Assembly (NCBI RefSeq): GCF_964204865.1
Contig: NC_135254.1
Location: 18,729,001-18,793,000 of the forward strand
DNA length: 64,000 nucleotides
Reading direction: 5' to 3'
Origin: Styela clava
Taxonomy: Eukaryota; Chordata; Ascidiacea; Stolidobranchia; Styelidae
The position numbers and the translations under genes were made by a program. Below, in pieces: positions 13,201-28,200 of this stretch (the stretch's first letter is position 1; the number at the start of each line of letters is the position of its first letter). The notes under the pieces were generated by a model that was not told the origin of the DNA, searched no databases, and worked only from the letters and a program-made list of their open reading frames with translations.

Positions 13201-16200
13201 CTCATGTTGAATTTCCTTCATTAATTCTAACTCAGATATTAGTTTGTGAATACAGATAAATGGTGATTAAATTTAACTATACTGTCATTTATCATAAGGT
13301 TATCTCAAAATCTGTTAAAGGGCAGTGGACAATCGGATTATATTAATCAAGATGGAGCAAACGAAAACTGTTTAAGCCTATAGTATAGTTTATTTTATTA
13401 GTTGCTAAAGATACCCTCAATCAACTGTTTGTGAACATGTTTCATATTCATTTCAAACACTTTTTTTTATTCATTGTTAGTTTTTGAGCAAAATTATTTA
13501 AGTACTTGTATTGGAGCCGTGTTGAATCATTTCATTATACTATACAGTATTTATACCGCCATATTTTTCTGCAGTAATGCATACGTTTCTAAACATGCAT
13601 CACCAACTGAAAAATGGTGTAAGACTGAAGGTATGCGTGTGACTAGCTGATGTGCTATGGTCGGCATACATGGTCACGTTTTCTAGAATATGTCTGATAA
13701 TAAAAATAATCCGTTAGTCATCATCATAATTTATTCAGGCTCGCCAATGTGAGGTAATCTGTCGGTCTAATCGTCATTGAAGTTTCCGGAAGAGCAACTC
13801 AACAGAAAAAATCCCGCCTATCATGATTTGTCTGAATATCGGGCAGTTGTAAACAAACAAAGACGACGTAGATTAAAAGTTTCATTCGATATATCTGTTT
13901 TATATTAACAAACATAAAACATCTCGTCTCAAACTCAAAATACATATGTCGCCGGGACTGAGCAGTTTTCAATGCAAATTTATTGTGACGAAACAATTGT
14001 TTTTGTGCCGTCATACTCAGTTGTTCCAACTATCTTTTGGCAGTTGTACTGACTGACTGGCCACGGAATGTAAGTTCTACTTGTGCTTATTATAATAGTG
14101 TTGAATTTTAATAGGTAAATTGTCGTCATCTATACCAGTTCGGATAAATCTTTTCAGACAAGCGATGCCGATTGATTTGCGTGACGGTTATGGTACTAGA
14201 TCACACTTGTGTTTGTTGTCAGTTTATGTCGTGAGCCGACTTTGTTGCAAACATCAACAATGCCGACTATTACTTGAAGATATTTGAGTCTGTTGCCAAC
14301 ATCCACTTTCCATGTTTTCCGTCAATCAAAAGTTGCGAAAGATTAATATTTAGACCGTAGATTAAAACTACTTTCTGTTTAATCAAATTCACGTGAACTT
14401 AAGTTATAGACTGGTACTGTCATCAAGCAATGTGGGTTTTGCGGGAAATGACTTTAAACTACCACAAAGATTTTAACAGATTGTTATCTTAATGCAAATT
14501 TGCTTACATAAAGACGGTATCGATGAAGTATTGAACTCCATGCAAAATCACAAAATTTCCGTTTCGCAGTAAACGAAAATAAGCATTTCTTATCTTGATC
14601 CACACGTTGACGAAATGTCTCTAATGAGCAGGGTCGACTGTCTAAAGTTCCGTTCACGTGAGCACGATATATTTCTGCGAATAAGTTAATTTTTTTGTGC
14701 CGATAAAGTTGACTTATATTATGTGGTTTTTTATCGCAATTAAGAATGAATCGAGATAGTATTTTAAAAATCATATGAAGTTAATATCTATGAAAGAAAA
14801 TGACCTAGAATTTTAGGGGGGAGGGCGTTGTATGAAAATTACTGCTTGGGGTGGATGCCGGGCATGCGGTTTTGTAATGGCTATGCCGCTCCAGGCATGT
14901 TCGAAAAATAATTTATATATATAGTGCCGTAATTTCAACAATATAGCAGTAAGTGCACTATACTATACAACCGATGTGCAGCTATTGCCAACAATGTTTT
15001 CCGATGTTTATGAAATTGTTAAGACTTTGTGATTCCTAACAAACAATTGAATGACCCACATTTTTCTTTTTTGCGACAAAATATGATATGTGACCCGATC
15101 AGAAAAAAGGCTCGCCATTCATGCCCGAGGTGCACATATCACATTCGTATGCATGTAATCTCTACGTTCTGATACATTGTCGATAAGAGATTTTGATCAC
15201 CCGACCATTGGAATTCTAATCATTATTCAGCATTCTCAGGCGTTCAAATTTTTATCATGACTCGGCTTTTAATTGGAGGATTCCACGCACGCAATGTTTC
15301 TGTTTCGTGCGACTTCTAGTTTACATTTCAAGTCTATCTCTTAAATGTCGGAGAGGCTTAGTCTAAAAATCACAAACAGGAATGCAACCGGCAGATAAAA
15401 TTTTTTGCAAAGTAATATTGATCTTGTGATAGGCCAATTGTCAATGCAAACTATGCTTTCTATATTCTAACCATTGGACACTTGCCGGTTCTGATTGAAC
15501 TTAACCCGTTCTTCCCACCATTTACTTTGTTGGTTGAAATAATAGGCAAAAATCACAATGTGTAATTGAAGGGTAAAAGTTTCCCGGTTGCTGAGATGAA
15601 AAGACTCTGATAGGAAAGATAGTCACGGCATCAATTTGAGGATTAACAAAATTTGCTTCACATTTGCGCACGCGATCCAAGACGTTTACGCGTGCCATAT
15701 TATTGGGCTATTATATGCTTTTACTACAAAAAGCGATCAAGCCGGGTGATAGAAAGCATATTATGCACTAACTGAGGTATCGATTTTATGATATCGGCAA
15801 ATGTATTAAATAAATTAGGTTGCATTCATTCCAAGTGTAATTCAGCATTGAAGAATCGATCTAAAAATGTGAAATAATTTATCTAATTCTTTGCGTTGAG
15901 TTCTTGAAAAGTTGTAGATTTTTAATGAAGGGTACCACGAACAAAGTTACCTGTTTGTCGTTTCTTTTTTTTAAGTTTTTGTTCTAATTATTCATTATTA
16001 TATCAAAGCAACATTAATACAACAGTTTTCTCATTACATTTAATATGCTATATATATATAAACTATGGAAAAGTTGACTATTTCAGTACCATATGTATAA
16101 GATACGTATATACATAACGGCGTAAATAATAAATAATTTATAAATAATAATTAAAGATAAAAATTTACGATAATATCTTTTGGGACGAAGTGAAAATGAT

Positions 16201-19200
16201 AATCTTAATTCGGGGTGTATATTCAATTAAACAAAAAAAAATCGTATTGATACATCTCCCTTTCAGGCATCGGTAGTATCATATTCTCACAAAATTTCGA
16301 CAGGGCTGTTTTTTATGCAAAGTTTTTCTGTTCAAAGTGGCATTTACGCTTAAGAATTTTTTTGTGATCGGCACTTTTTAATACTAGGATAAATATTCAA
16401 ACTATGCATTTCAAATATATTTATAAAAATTCCAGATATAGAAAGTTATTTTTTCGAAAAAGAGGATGTGGATACTTTACTCGCGGTTAGGAGCTTTCGT
16501 GCCAATCCGTTATTACAATATGCAAATTTGCATCACCCACGAAGGCTACGTTACGTTTCATCCTAACAAGGTATTATTGAAGTCTTTATGTCGCGTGATG
16601 TAGTGTAATTACGTAAGAAATCGCAAGATTTAGGCGATCGAATTCAACTCAAATTAAAACCCTAATCCGCTGAATAAACGTCTAGGAACTTATGAAGACG
16701 ATTTTGACGGTTCCTGGCACGCGAACAACAGAACGTTTAACGAACTACGCACGCAAACTTACTGAAACGAAGATGTAGATAGAGCAAATTCAGAGATGAA
16801 TGCAAATAAGATTCAAAGACTATTACAAATTTGATCGAACAAAAGATATTCGACTGAAAGTTCACAGAGACTTAGTAGACCGCAAATTCAAAATGTCGCC
16901 TTTAACAGCCAATTAGTATTTCTCAAACATAGACTTCAGATTCGCATCGCTGATAAGACATGAACTTGATAGTAGTAAGACGTATAGGTCGGATGACATA
17001 CAAAGACTGGGTCGTGGTAGAGTGTCTTCCTAAAAAGGGTTATCACTTTAACGCCATTAAATCGAATTTTCTTGTCAATATCATCTAATGGTTTCAACCC
17101 AAAAGGAAGAAACTTGAAAAAGAAAACTGGTTTTGAAAAATGAGGAAACATTTTATTGATTTTCAAACTCCTCTGATTTTTTAATAAAATACTTCGGTGA
17201 ATATTTTTTCAAACTTTGATTATAAAACCATATTAAAAACATCTAATTTTATGCAATTTTTCAAATAATTTTAAAAAATTTAAACATTCGCCTTTTTGTT
17301 GTGAAACCCACGTTATAATGGAATGTATTTTTAGACCACGTTTTAAGAATATATTTATCACTACAGTATAAATTATGCACTAACTGAAGTATCGATTTTA
17401 TGATATCGGCAAATGTATTAAAAAAATTATGTTAAATTTATTTCAAGTCTAATTCAGCATTGAAAATCGATCTAAGAAGATGAAATAATTTAATCAATCC
17501 TTCGAGTTGAGTTTTTGGAGTTGAAGATTTTTGAATCTACTGAAGCGTACCACGAACAAAGTTAAATGTTTATCGTTTCTTTTTTTTCTTTTTTTTTTTG
17601 TTCAAATTATTCCAGCCAACATTATTGGGACAGTTTTCTCAGTACATTAATATACTATGGAAAAGTTGATTATTTCAGTACCATATGTATAAGATATATA
17701 CAGAACGGCGTGAATAATTTCAATAATAAAAATTTACGATAATGTCTTTTGGGACGAGATGAAAAGGATAATCTGAATTTACGTTGTATATTTAATTGAA
17801 CAAAAAATGTTCAGATTGATACATATCATATTCTCACAACGTTTCGACAGAGCTGTTATTTATGCAAAGTTTTTCTGTTCAAAGTGACATTTACGCTTCT
17901 GGGTTATTTTTCAATTGATCGGCACTTTTCAAAAACAGGATAATATTCAAGCGATTCATTCCAAATATATAAAAATTCCGGATATGAAAAGTAATTTTTG
18001 AAAAAGAGGATGAGGATACTTCACTCGCGGCTAAGAGCCTTCGTCCGAATCCGTTATTACAATATGCAAATTGGCATCACCCACGAAGGCTACGTTTCTT
18101 TTGATCCTAACAAGGTATTATTAAAGTCTTTATGTCGCGTGATATAGTGTAATTACCAAAGACATCGCAAGATGTAGGCGATCGAATTCAACTCAAATTA
18201 AAACTCTAATCCGCTGAATAAACGTCTATGAAACTCATGAAGACGATTTTAACGGTTCCCGGCACGCGAACAACAGAACGGTCAAAGAACTACACATGCA
18301 AACTCGACTGAAACGAAGATGCAGATAGGGCAGATTCAGAGATGAATGCAAATAGGATTCAACGACTATTACAAATTTGATCGAACAAAAGATATTCAAC
18401 TGACGGTTCACAGTGAATTAGTAGACCGCAAATTCGAAATATCGCCTTTAACAGCCAATTAGTATTTCTCGAACATTGACTTCAGATTCGCATCGCTGAT
18501 GAGACATGAACTTGATAGTAGTAAGACGTATGGATCGGATGACCTACAAAGAGTGGGTCGCTGTGGCGTGTCGTTTTAAAAGGGAATTATTTTAACGCCA
18601 TAAAATCGAATGTCATCTTGTCAATATCATCTAATGGTTTCAACCCAAAAGCATGAAACTTGAAAAAAAAATGGTTTGGAAAAATGAGGAAACATGGTGT
18701 GAATATTGAATATATTTAAAATGCAATGTTTAGAAAGAGGTAGGCTATATGCGGTGTTAATTTGTTTTAATGTCATTTTAACACTGTCCTAAAGCTCATG
18801 CTGGTACTTTAAGTCTGACGTTAAAGACCCGAAACGTAGCAATCTTTAATCTTAATGGGATAGCCCATTTTAAAATCTCCAGACCTGGTTTTAATAGACT
18901 GACATGCTGACCGTAAAAACGCTTTTCTAAACTACGCATGAAGGGTCAAAATATAAAAATAGTTGAAAAATTACGAGACGCATCAAAGCGATATTTGATG
19001 CGAAAGTAATTGAGAAAACGAGCCCGTCTACATCTGGTTGAGTAATGAGACAACGAAATTTTTCCTACGTGTTCCTGAAAGAAATTTTGCCCGTAGCATA
19101 TGCTAGCAATTTATTATGGACTTTTACTATGGAAGCCATTTTGCAGATTATAACGTATCATTATCCATTCCTATTCTGAGCATGATCATCGCATTCATAA

Positions 19201-22200
19201 ACTATTGGTTGCACTCACGATCCACTTTCGGCTACGCACGTTTCATTTCTCTTGTTTAGTATATACAGTACAAGTGTATACACATGTGTTCGAAAGCCCT
19301 ATTTACAATGTAATTAAGAAGATGTTTCAATTTTGTGTCTATATCATAAATACCATATATATATTTGGATTCTTGTTTCAAAAACTTTTTTGCATCTGAT
19401 GGGCGCATTAACACGTAGAAGAAGTGGAGAAACTAGATATTATCGAAGCCCAGATACTTGTACCACTAAGTGTTCACTCACTTCTTCCAAATTCTCTGAC
19501 GCTCATCAGTACTTCAGTGTAGCTGTACGTTGACTGATTCACACTGGGAAATTCTGAAAGCCTGATTTGATCGACAATGTGATCACTGCTATTCTGCAAA
19601 ATTCCTTCATATATCCCTTCGGCAAGAAAATAGTAGGGCCTGAAAATTATATAACTCTGCTATAATTTGCATTACTATAAAAAAAAATGTATATTTAGCT
19701 AATGTATTGTTATAAATTTTATCTGATATTCATTTTTGCATAAAAATTTCTTGAAATTAACTTTTGTGATTTTATGTATTCTTATTCACAAAGTTATTAT
19801 AAAACGTCACATTCTCACCGTTCCTTCAAGTCGTCCTCGAAAACTTCAACACAAGTTCTGTGCCATCCATAGTATTGCAAAACACTGGAAACGCAATTTC
19901 CTACTTCTGTTGCTACAGGTCCAGTTCGAACCAGTGTGTTGATCAAATGGTCATTTTTCTGTATAATTAAATTCTGAGTAAATGCTTCTGTATAACTATA
20001 GAGCAAAATGATCAAATATAATAAAATTTCTTTATGAAAGTGCAGAATGTCAATTCAGATTTAACTGCAGTGTGGAGTTACAATGATATTCAATAATGGT
20101 TTCATATGAAGTTTCTGAATTTTTTTCAACAGTTGGGACAAAGGTTGGTGTTCAATTTGAAATAAAATAAATCTCCTTTTTGAAAATAAGGCACTTATGG
20201 GGGCCCGTCTTTGTATAAAGACGCCCCTTTTGAGCAGAGCTGTGTTTCTCCTAAAAGATACATTATTTTGGGGTTATTTTTGGAAATGATCAAAATATAA
20301 CGTCACTAAAAATAATATTTTCACCCTTGTAACCGAATATTATATCTAAACTTGGATTTTATTTTTGCTTCAATGCGGATGAGGAAACCTAATTTAGGAC
20401 ATCGCGTTATATAATCGCCAGTTTAAAACTCTTTAAATCAATAACTGAGTATAGATTGAGTTTCCACGATAATAACAAAGTAGGGCGGTTAATCCTATTG
20501 CGAAGGTTATCTGAAAATCTCAGAATTGATACTTTGTGTGAGATTTATAGATAGAGACGCGGTATAAAAACTTTAGTAACTTTCCCCGCTATTTGCAGGT
20601 AATTTATTCGCCTATCTTTGACTGCGTTTTGCCAAGCAGCCCCGAAAGATGAAGCACACTTTCCTTGGTTATACTTACTCCATCGACAGGCCTTACGCTG
20701 CGCTCATAATAGTTGCATTGAGTATGAATTTATGAAAAAATTAAGCTGATGTTTTATTTTATTTATTCAACATACAATGAAATCCAAAAATATATAGTTT
20801 AGGGTTAATTTTATCATGTTTAAGTTTAAATCTTTCATACAAGACAAGAAAGCAGTTGGTAAACATTTAGAACGTTACATAATGACAAAATTTCAAACTT
20901 TTTGGAAATAAATAAACTAATGAAGTCTCTTTGGCATTTTTCAGCATTTGGGAGAAATTTTAAAAGTTATTTCTTTAACCATTCATTGAACTGACTATAT
21001 CATGTTGTGTTCAAGCGATATCACAAAGAAAATATCACCTCGCAAGTCTTGTGGGTAGAATCGTAGACACATTAATTTTCATTATTGTGCTATAAAATGT
21101 GGAAATTTGCGTTACCTCTGACGCACTCGCGCAATCTGTAAATATATTCACCTCTCAAAGCGAGTAATATAATTTATAATCATTACATCTGGAAATGTTT
21201 GAGGTATTCCTCCACTGGGTTTAGCAAAAAAAATGGTCCAATTCTACTGGTTTTAAAATAGGAAACCATAAATAAGATTGATAAAATTAAGGCAAACATG
21301 TCACCTGTTGTATTAAAATCATTGGAACAAATAAGAATTAACGTTTTTCAAATACATTTTGTTTCGTTTTATTTCGAAGCATTGAGGCATTGTTAAATTT
21401 CACCAAATATTATCTGTATCCCGTTTATTCCGGATTTCACAAATTCTTTCCCGGATTGTTTGTTGTTGTTTGCAAGCTGCCATGACCTTTCGTGCGTCAT
21501 AATAGGTCCGATAAAAAAATATATAAACATATCCCGAAAGAAACTGACCGTTCTTGTAGTTCTTGCTTAGTTATTTATCTTATACGGTAACGAGAAATCG
21601 TCCAAAATCACGAAGAGGCCGTGATGGTACCACTGATAAGGCTGCGGATAATTTCCAAACAAAAAAAACTCATTTTTGACGATGTTAGGGTAAATAAGGA
21701 TGCAAAAATTTTTGACAACACAGATAAAATGTGCAAGTGCACAATAAAACATACATAATTAGTTTGAAATTTGCCTATCACTGTTGATTACCTAATAATA
21801 TAACCAAATGTTCGCATTAAATCACCAAGTTATACGCTTTGCGAATCTTCAATATGGCAAGTTAGTTAAAGTAAAGTTGTTACATTTTTCATTTTCTCAA
21901 CTAACGCAACATATCCCTCAAATAAATCGCGTTCTCTCTCTTTACTTATTGTTGATACTATCGATGAAGGTCATCGCTCATCAGAATCAGAACAAAAATT
22001 TTTTGCAAGAACTTTTTCGTAGAATTCGGAAATACCTATATGACTGAGTTTAAGCATATATTTTTTTCTAATGTAACATGTTACGTTACGAAGTAGGAAA
22101 AACAGTAAATTTTACTCGCTATTACAAGTGTCCAACCAAACATAGTTTGTGATAGATGCGCCATTGGTTCTACGGCAGTAAATCTGATATTATTATTATT

Positions 22201-25200
22201 AAAATATTCGGAAATGCGGACAAAATTTTTGATTACTATATTTTCGAAAAAATATGACGTTCCAGTCATTGATGACGTCACTAACCCTACTTATCAAAAT
22301 GCGGGCGATATTTTTGAAAATTGTATTTTCAAAGAAATATGACGTAACACGCATCGATGACGTCCTCGAACACAACGTTTATTTTCACTAATAACAATAT
22401 TTGAAAAAATATTATTATAGATCAGATATCATGAATATTTTTGAGTTACAAATAAAGCCTAGAACAACGATTACTTTCTTTTAGTTGTTTGAAATATTGT
22501 CTATATCTAAAATGGACGATATGATACCAATACAGGCAATTCTAAATGTCGTACTTGTAGAATGCTGTTATGTGAAATATTCGTTGTTATGACGCCAAAC
22601 GTTGATAAAATGAATACACGAAATTACTTACTATTACGGATTAGGGAAGGTCATTTACACATTTATTTGTTACTACTTGAACGATATTGTATAGTGTGAA
22701 TTGCTAAGTGAGCCTATTACACTGATGTTGAAATGTTTTTACTTGGCGATAATTCAAAGAATAGGTTGAATGTGGTTTATATACATTTACATACAAGTTG
22801 ATGTAATATCGTACTCTGTATCACGTTCTCTTTTATCTCCGGTAGTTGTGGTCACGGTTTAATTTCGAACCATTACATTTTTAATAAATTAAAGAAATAC
22901 TGAGAAACACCGCCCTAATTCATTTACTAAATAAATTTTTTTATATAAAAAAATATTTTTGCGGCCAAACATAAATTAGACATACAATAACGTTCTTTCA
23001 CCCAAACATCTTTGTTCATGCGATATTCATTTACTGTTTACGAAATCGTATCAGTAGGTGTTGATTAGGTGCACTTTGTGTTCGTAAATTGTTTATGTTA
23101 AACTAAGGTCAAGAAACACTTTATTTTTATCTATTACCGGATTAAATCCCAGTTACAGTATGCACTTGTGAAAGTTGTTACAAAATACCAGCCACATATT
23201 TTAAAATATATACGTTGAAAATTTTATTCCGTTTATAATATGAAAATATTTATAATTAAAAGTGATTGTTCATGATAGGGTATTTTTCTTGTAGCTTTTT
23301 ATGTCCAAAAACGTGACACTTTTCAACAATATTCTGTTAGAGCCACTAAAAACAATACGTGGTTTTTTATTCGAAAAGAAAAATTGCCTCAAATGTTTAT
23401 ACCTTGTTGTGTGATTTTTAGTGCTTTTTATAATAAATATAGCTTTTTTATATAAAAATTGAAAACACAAGCACGTTATTTTTCACTGATACTTATATTT
23501 TGAAATAGGACTGTAAGAATGTCGCAAAGAAAAAAAGACTCAATTTGATGTCTTGACAAACCATACACATTTGTGATTGGAACATTGAAAAAGTAAGACA
23601 ACACCAGTTTAAGGCTTGAATTACAAGTAGACATGCTTCCGATATTTCTATAAAATAAGGTTAAAAAACGCATACAGACAGTGCGGATCTATTTTTGTAT
23701 AATTTATCGTTGTCATCAAACTATATTTTATTAGATTGCTCTAGATATGACTCACTGTGAATATTTTTCGGTTATTCCATTCAAAAAATAACTATCATAT
23801 TGGGTTAAATCTTGAGTCCCGTTTGAAAGCATGTTTATTATTTCACCGTATATAGTGCTACTTTCTCCCGAAACGTCGGAAAAAATTAACACGAAAATGT
23901 ACTGTTTTGCGCCTGCAGTTATGTAGATAACGGAACAAAAATGTTTTACGATAATGTTTACAGCAATATATTCTACTAAAATACACTGTCCGATATGTCC
24001 TGAATACTTTTAATGACTTGCTATTTTACTTGTTTCCAATTAGATCAATTACGACGTGAGCTTGTGCAATAAAATTCACTTGAGTATCGAAATAGTATAC
24101 AATATAGAATTGATTGTCCGTCAGATGTAAAAGGTTCAAGCGAACGTGTGTTTGAGATACAAAACACACACTATCCTATGAAAGGTTATATTTTTTGCAT
24201 TTAGTGAACATTCCAATCACATTTTAGCAACGTTTGCATATTTTGTCAATACCAGGACGCCATTGGTTTTATTGTAATGAAATCGAAATAAGTTTTTGTA
24301 ATGTCACAAATCTTAATGGGTGATCTCAAATGCGTTAAATGTTGGAGTTGAATGTCATAGATTTCATGACTTAGGGTTATAAATGCTACTTATTTTTCAG
24401 TCAGTCCTTGACCAAACAGACCCTCAAAGTACCGTCAAATTCAATAAGAATACCTGCTTTTCGAAATCCGTGGAAGCTTATGCGCCGTATAAAATTTTTT
24501 ACTACTTTTATTTTATTACCTCCCGCAAAGTAACTGCGTAAGTGAAAATGTTTTAGTAACCGCTAACATGTTTCCTATCAATATCTAAATATACCATCTC
24601 TTGCTTTGACATTTAAATTTTTCCATTATAAATTCGGCGATTAAAAGATGTGAGTGCCGACGTCTACTATATACATTCGTAGGATAGGGATAGGAAGGAT
24701 AGAAAAACTGATGTGTACACTAAAAATAAATTCATGATAAACCTCAACGTAAATAGTAAACGATAATTGGTGTATGCACTATGATATCGGGTCCAGTTTG
24801 ATAACACTTGGCATAGGTTTTTGTCGATGCCTCTTAGTACATTACCAAACTGGAGGCATACTATTCTAAGTACATTCCTACCTAATGAACCGGTTTCGAC
24901 CACATATAATTGTGATGGGAGCACGGCAAAGCAATATATTTTAAGTTCAATTTTATCCAGACCAATAACAACCATTACAGGTACAGCGAGTAAATTTCAC
25001 TCATACACGAAATCTGGTATAGGATTTCCGACAACTTTCCAAATAATACCCAAGAATTATTTTTTTGCGTGGATTGGTTTGTCTTGGAACGAGACTTTGA
25101 ACTTTCAAGTTACTTCCGATGTACAAAACGACGCACCCTCCACGACGCAAACATTGTTGTCATTAGACCGCCTGATTACGTCGTTTTTGTAGGCGGTGTC

Positions 25201-28200
25201 GAGAAAATTGAGAGTTTGGGACCAGCCCTCTAAATTTGTATAGCCGATTTTTTAAATAAAAAAGAAATGGATATTTCATGTCATTAACGCGATTCAATTA
25301 CACGGTGAGATCCTGAAGTTTTTGTACCGGTCTGAACACGATATTTGGGTATTTTCTCAAAATAATTGACGTAAAATTGGTTTGTTAGCAAGGTCGTAAA
25401 ATGCTCAGGTTCAGCTTGAATTACTAACACACTACTGGAACGATGGCTGTAGATATAGCACACCTACTTTACAAGTTCGGGGAACACACAGTGCCATTTA
25501 TTAAAAGGCGCGCAACTATATATCATGTCATATTTTGAAATACTTTCGGTACAGTTTGGATTTTCGTTGTGTTTTTGCTCTGTTACAACAACAAATCTAT
25601 AGCTATTTTTGCTCAAAAGATTTTGCTTCCAGCTCTTGTATAATTGATATATCTGCTTACAATAGAAGACTTGTGGTTCATTTTGAGCTATTCGAGTTCG
25701 AAATGTATTACGAAATCTGTGCTTTTCGGGGTGATTCAGGTTTGTCTTTTTTTAGGTTTCAAAACAACACTGGTTCAAACAATGTTAATAATATTAAGTT
25801 TACGTCTGGTTTATCCCGAAAAATATGTCGCTTCTCTTTCATCAGCGGAAGTTTTCGTATTCCTCACGCATTCCGCACGGGACCAATGCGCAGCGAATTT
25901 GTTGATGCGAGCGTAGCATTTTCGTCGGACTGTGGCACCGAACGGCACCGAATGTGTTGGCCTGCTGTGAATCGATGGATGTCCAGATAAGACTGACGTC
26001 ATCGAATCAAATCTTCGAAACTCTTTTGACTCGATGCGGTAAAGTTATCAGTGGCTGTAACCTGTTTTTGTTTGGAGCGTTAAAACTTTGATGACAGGAT
26101 AGACCCTAATTATATCTATTGTAAAATCACCGGGAGAAAGGCACAATGCATTGGAAAATCAAATCGGGTCGAAAAGATTAGTAAATTGGTCAAAAGTTGG
26201 AATTATTGTTATTATATTATTTTTAGTACGTACTTTCGCTATAATCAGTACTGCATGCTTTTTCACTGTATTAGTATATGAATAAGTGAAAACGCATTCA
26301 TTTCAACAATTTACTGAACATAAACTAGTGCTGCTTTCTATGCGATCTTCGCAGTTGTACGCAGAAAACAGCATTTTAAGCATTTACAAGCACTATGCCT
26401 ATCTGGATTTAAACTTGAACAGGCCTGATAATTATCTAAATCAATTATATGTTTTGGTTAGGATAGGTACAACTGTACACCCGTACGCTTCTCATTATTC
26501 CCGCTTTGAAAGTGTACGGTAAGTCAATTTTTTATAGGTAAGTATTACCCATACATACTCGAGTTAGATTTTGCTATATTTCCATCACAGGATGGGCAAA
26601 AATTTATTCTTCAATTATCCTGTTCATGGTGATTTATCTTAGAATCATGCATGGTTGATGCTTTTGTTTGTACTATTATTCACACCCTCAATGGAAAAGA
26701 AACAAAAACAAAATAATGACGAACCAGTCGCTTGCACGCAAGGCAGCTGAGTCACAAAAATATCAATGAAATCGTGAAACTACGAAATATTTCGAAATTC
26801 AAAATTGATTTAATCGCTATGATATCTTGATTATAAAAATTGAAAACAAACGACCACGAGCTCAAAAATTATTCGACAAACTATTTTTTAATATCGCGGG
26901 GACATTTTGACACTCATTCATTCATTGTTGAGAATGAGCAACTAATAAACAAGAAAAAGAATACCAACAACAACAACAGCATAATAACAAAACGATTTAT
27001 AGATCTACTTTGTGTCCAAGAAGTAACAAATAAAATCTTTAAATAATTGCAGTCTCTTTCCCATGAACTGGTATCTAAAATAACATACTGGTAGGTGGTT
27101 GAATGCGAAATTGCGACTATTTTTAGTGATTCGCTATTTATTATGACGAACTTCCTATACTACAGTTATGAAATAACTACGTGAGGGCAAATTGAATATG
27201 AAAGAATTCCTGTATTAAATATTATTCTCTTGAATTCATTTTTTTTAATATAAATATTTTTTCTAATATTAGATTCTGCATAGGAATATTTTATAACAGA
27301 ACAACACTAGCATCAGAAATGTTAACTTTGTCATATTTCCTGTTTTGGTTGTGTTCACCATAAAAAACCTAGGAATTATTCGATAGGCGTATACAGCGTT
27401 ATAACCCTATTTTACATCGTATATATCGAGCAAGGGTCAGATTGGTCATTGTTACCTTAAGCCTAGAAGCTGAGATAGTGTGAAAAAATACATGGTAGGT
27501 CATGCAGAAAAATGGTAGTTCATAAATTTAAACTACAGCTGGGATAATTCCGCGTTCAGATGAACGACATGAAAACTCAATAAAAAGGACCAGGCGTACG
27601 GACGAAGTGATGCTCACCACGTTGAATACAATCTTTGATTTTAATAAAGATATTCTTTTATCTTATCTGCCATCTCAATTTCATTTGATAGTTTGCACTA
27701 AAGAACTAAAAAATATGTTTTTGCTTTTACAGCCGGCACTGGAAAATAAGAAGGATAATAAGGTTACAGCGATAGAACATCGAAAATATGTTGTTGTCGT
27801 TCGGCACGTAATAATAATGATAGCCGGTCTGATAAGTTACGTAGGGCATTTAAGGCTGAGCAATTTGCGTTGTATCATTATTACTCGTTGAAAAATTTGA
27901 AAAATGTGGTTTCTCAGAAAAGTGAATAAACAAAGAATTTTGAGGTTTCTCTGGCTCGACTGAACGAATTGTTTACACAAAACAGGGAAATGTCGATAAT
28001 TCGATCTTATGAAATGTTGCCAGTGTTTTATTAAAGTATAATCCCCGGGATAAACTTGCTTTTTGATTAGACCAACCGCCGTAGCGTTTTTCAATCCAGG
28101 GAAATAACATTTAAATTTGGGAGTTCAGAAATATTTTAGTTTTGTTTGTATTTTGCATCTTACGGCATTGTATAAAGCTTTGAATTGCGAGGCACACGAA

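Larger units (their letters stand above)
12153..19481. other. 7.3-kb intron of the cyclase gene
   Basis: Intron between exon 4 (LMSVREFG) and exon 5 ([11 protein letters not shown]). Its main feature is a pair of 1.3-1.4-kb direct repeats described separately. No other gene was recognised. Confidence 0.6.

Noticed and set aside
24667..25192. Overlapping open frames on both strands (123 and 102 codons)
   Set aside because: They overlap each other inside a cyclase intron. Extending the minus-strand reading meets several stops, there are no credible splice sites, and no family is recognised. A degraded repeat is possible but not shown.
25535..26002. 151-codon plus-strand frame and 63-codon minus-strand frame in a G+C-richer patch
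   Set aside because: The two frames compete on opposite strands and show no domain. The composition shift suggests a repeat, but no terminal repeats or target duplication were found.
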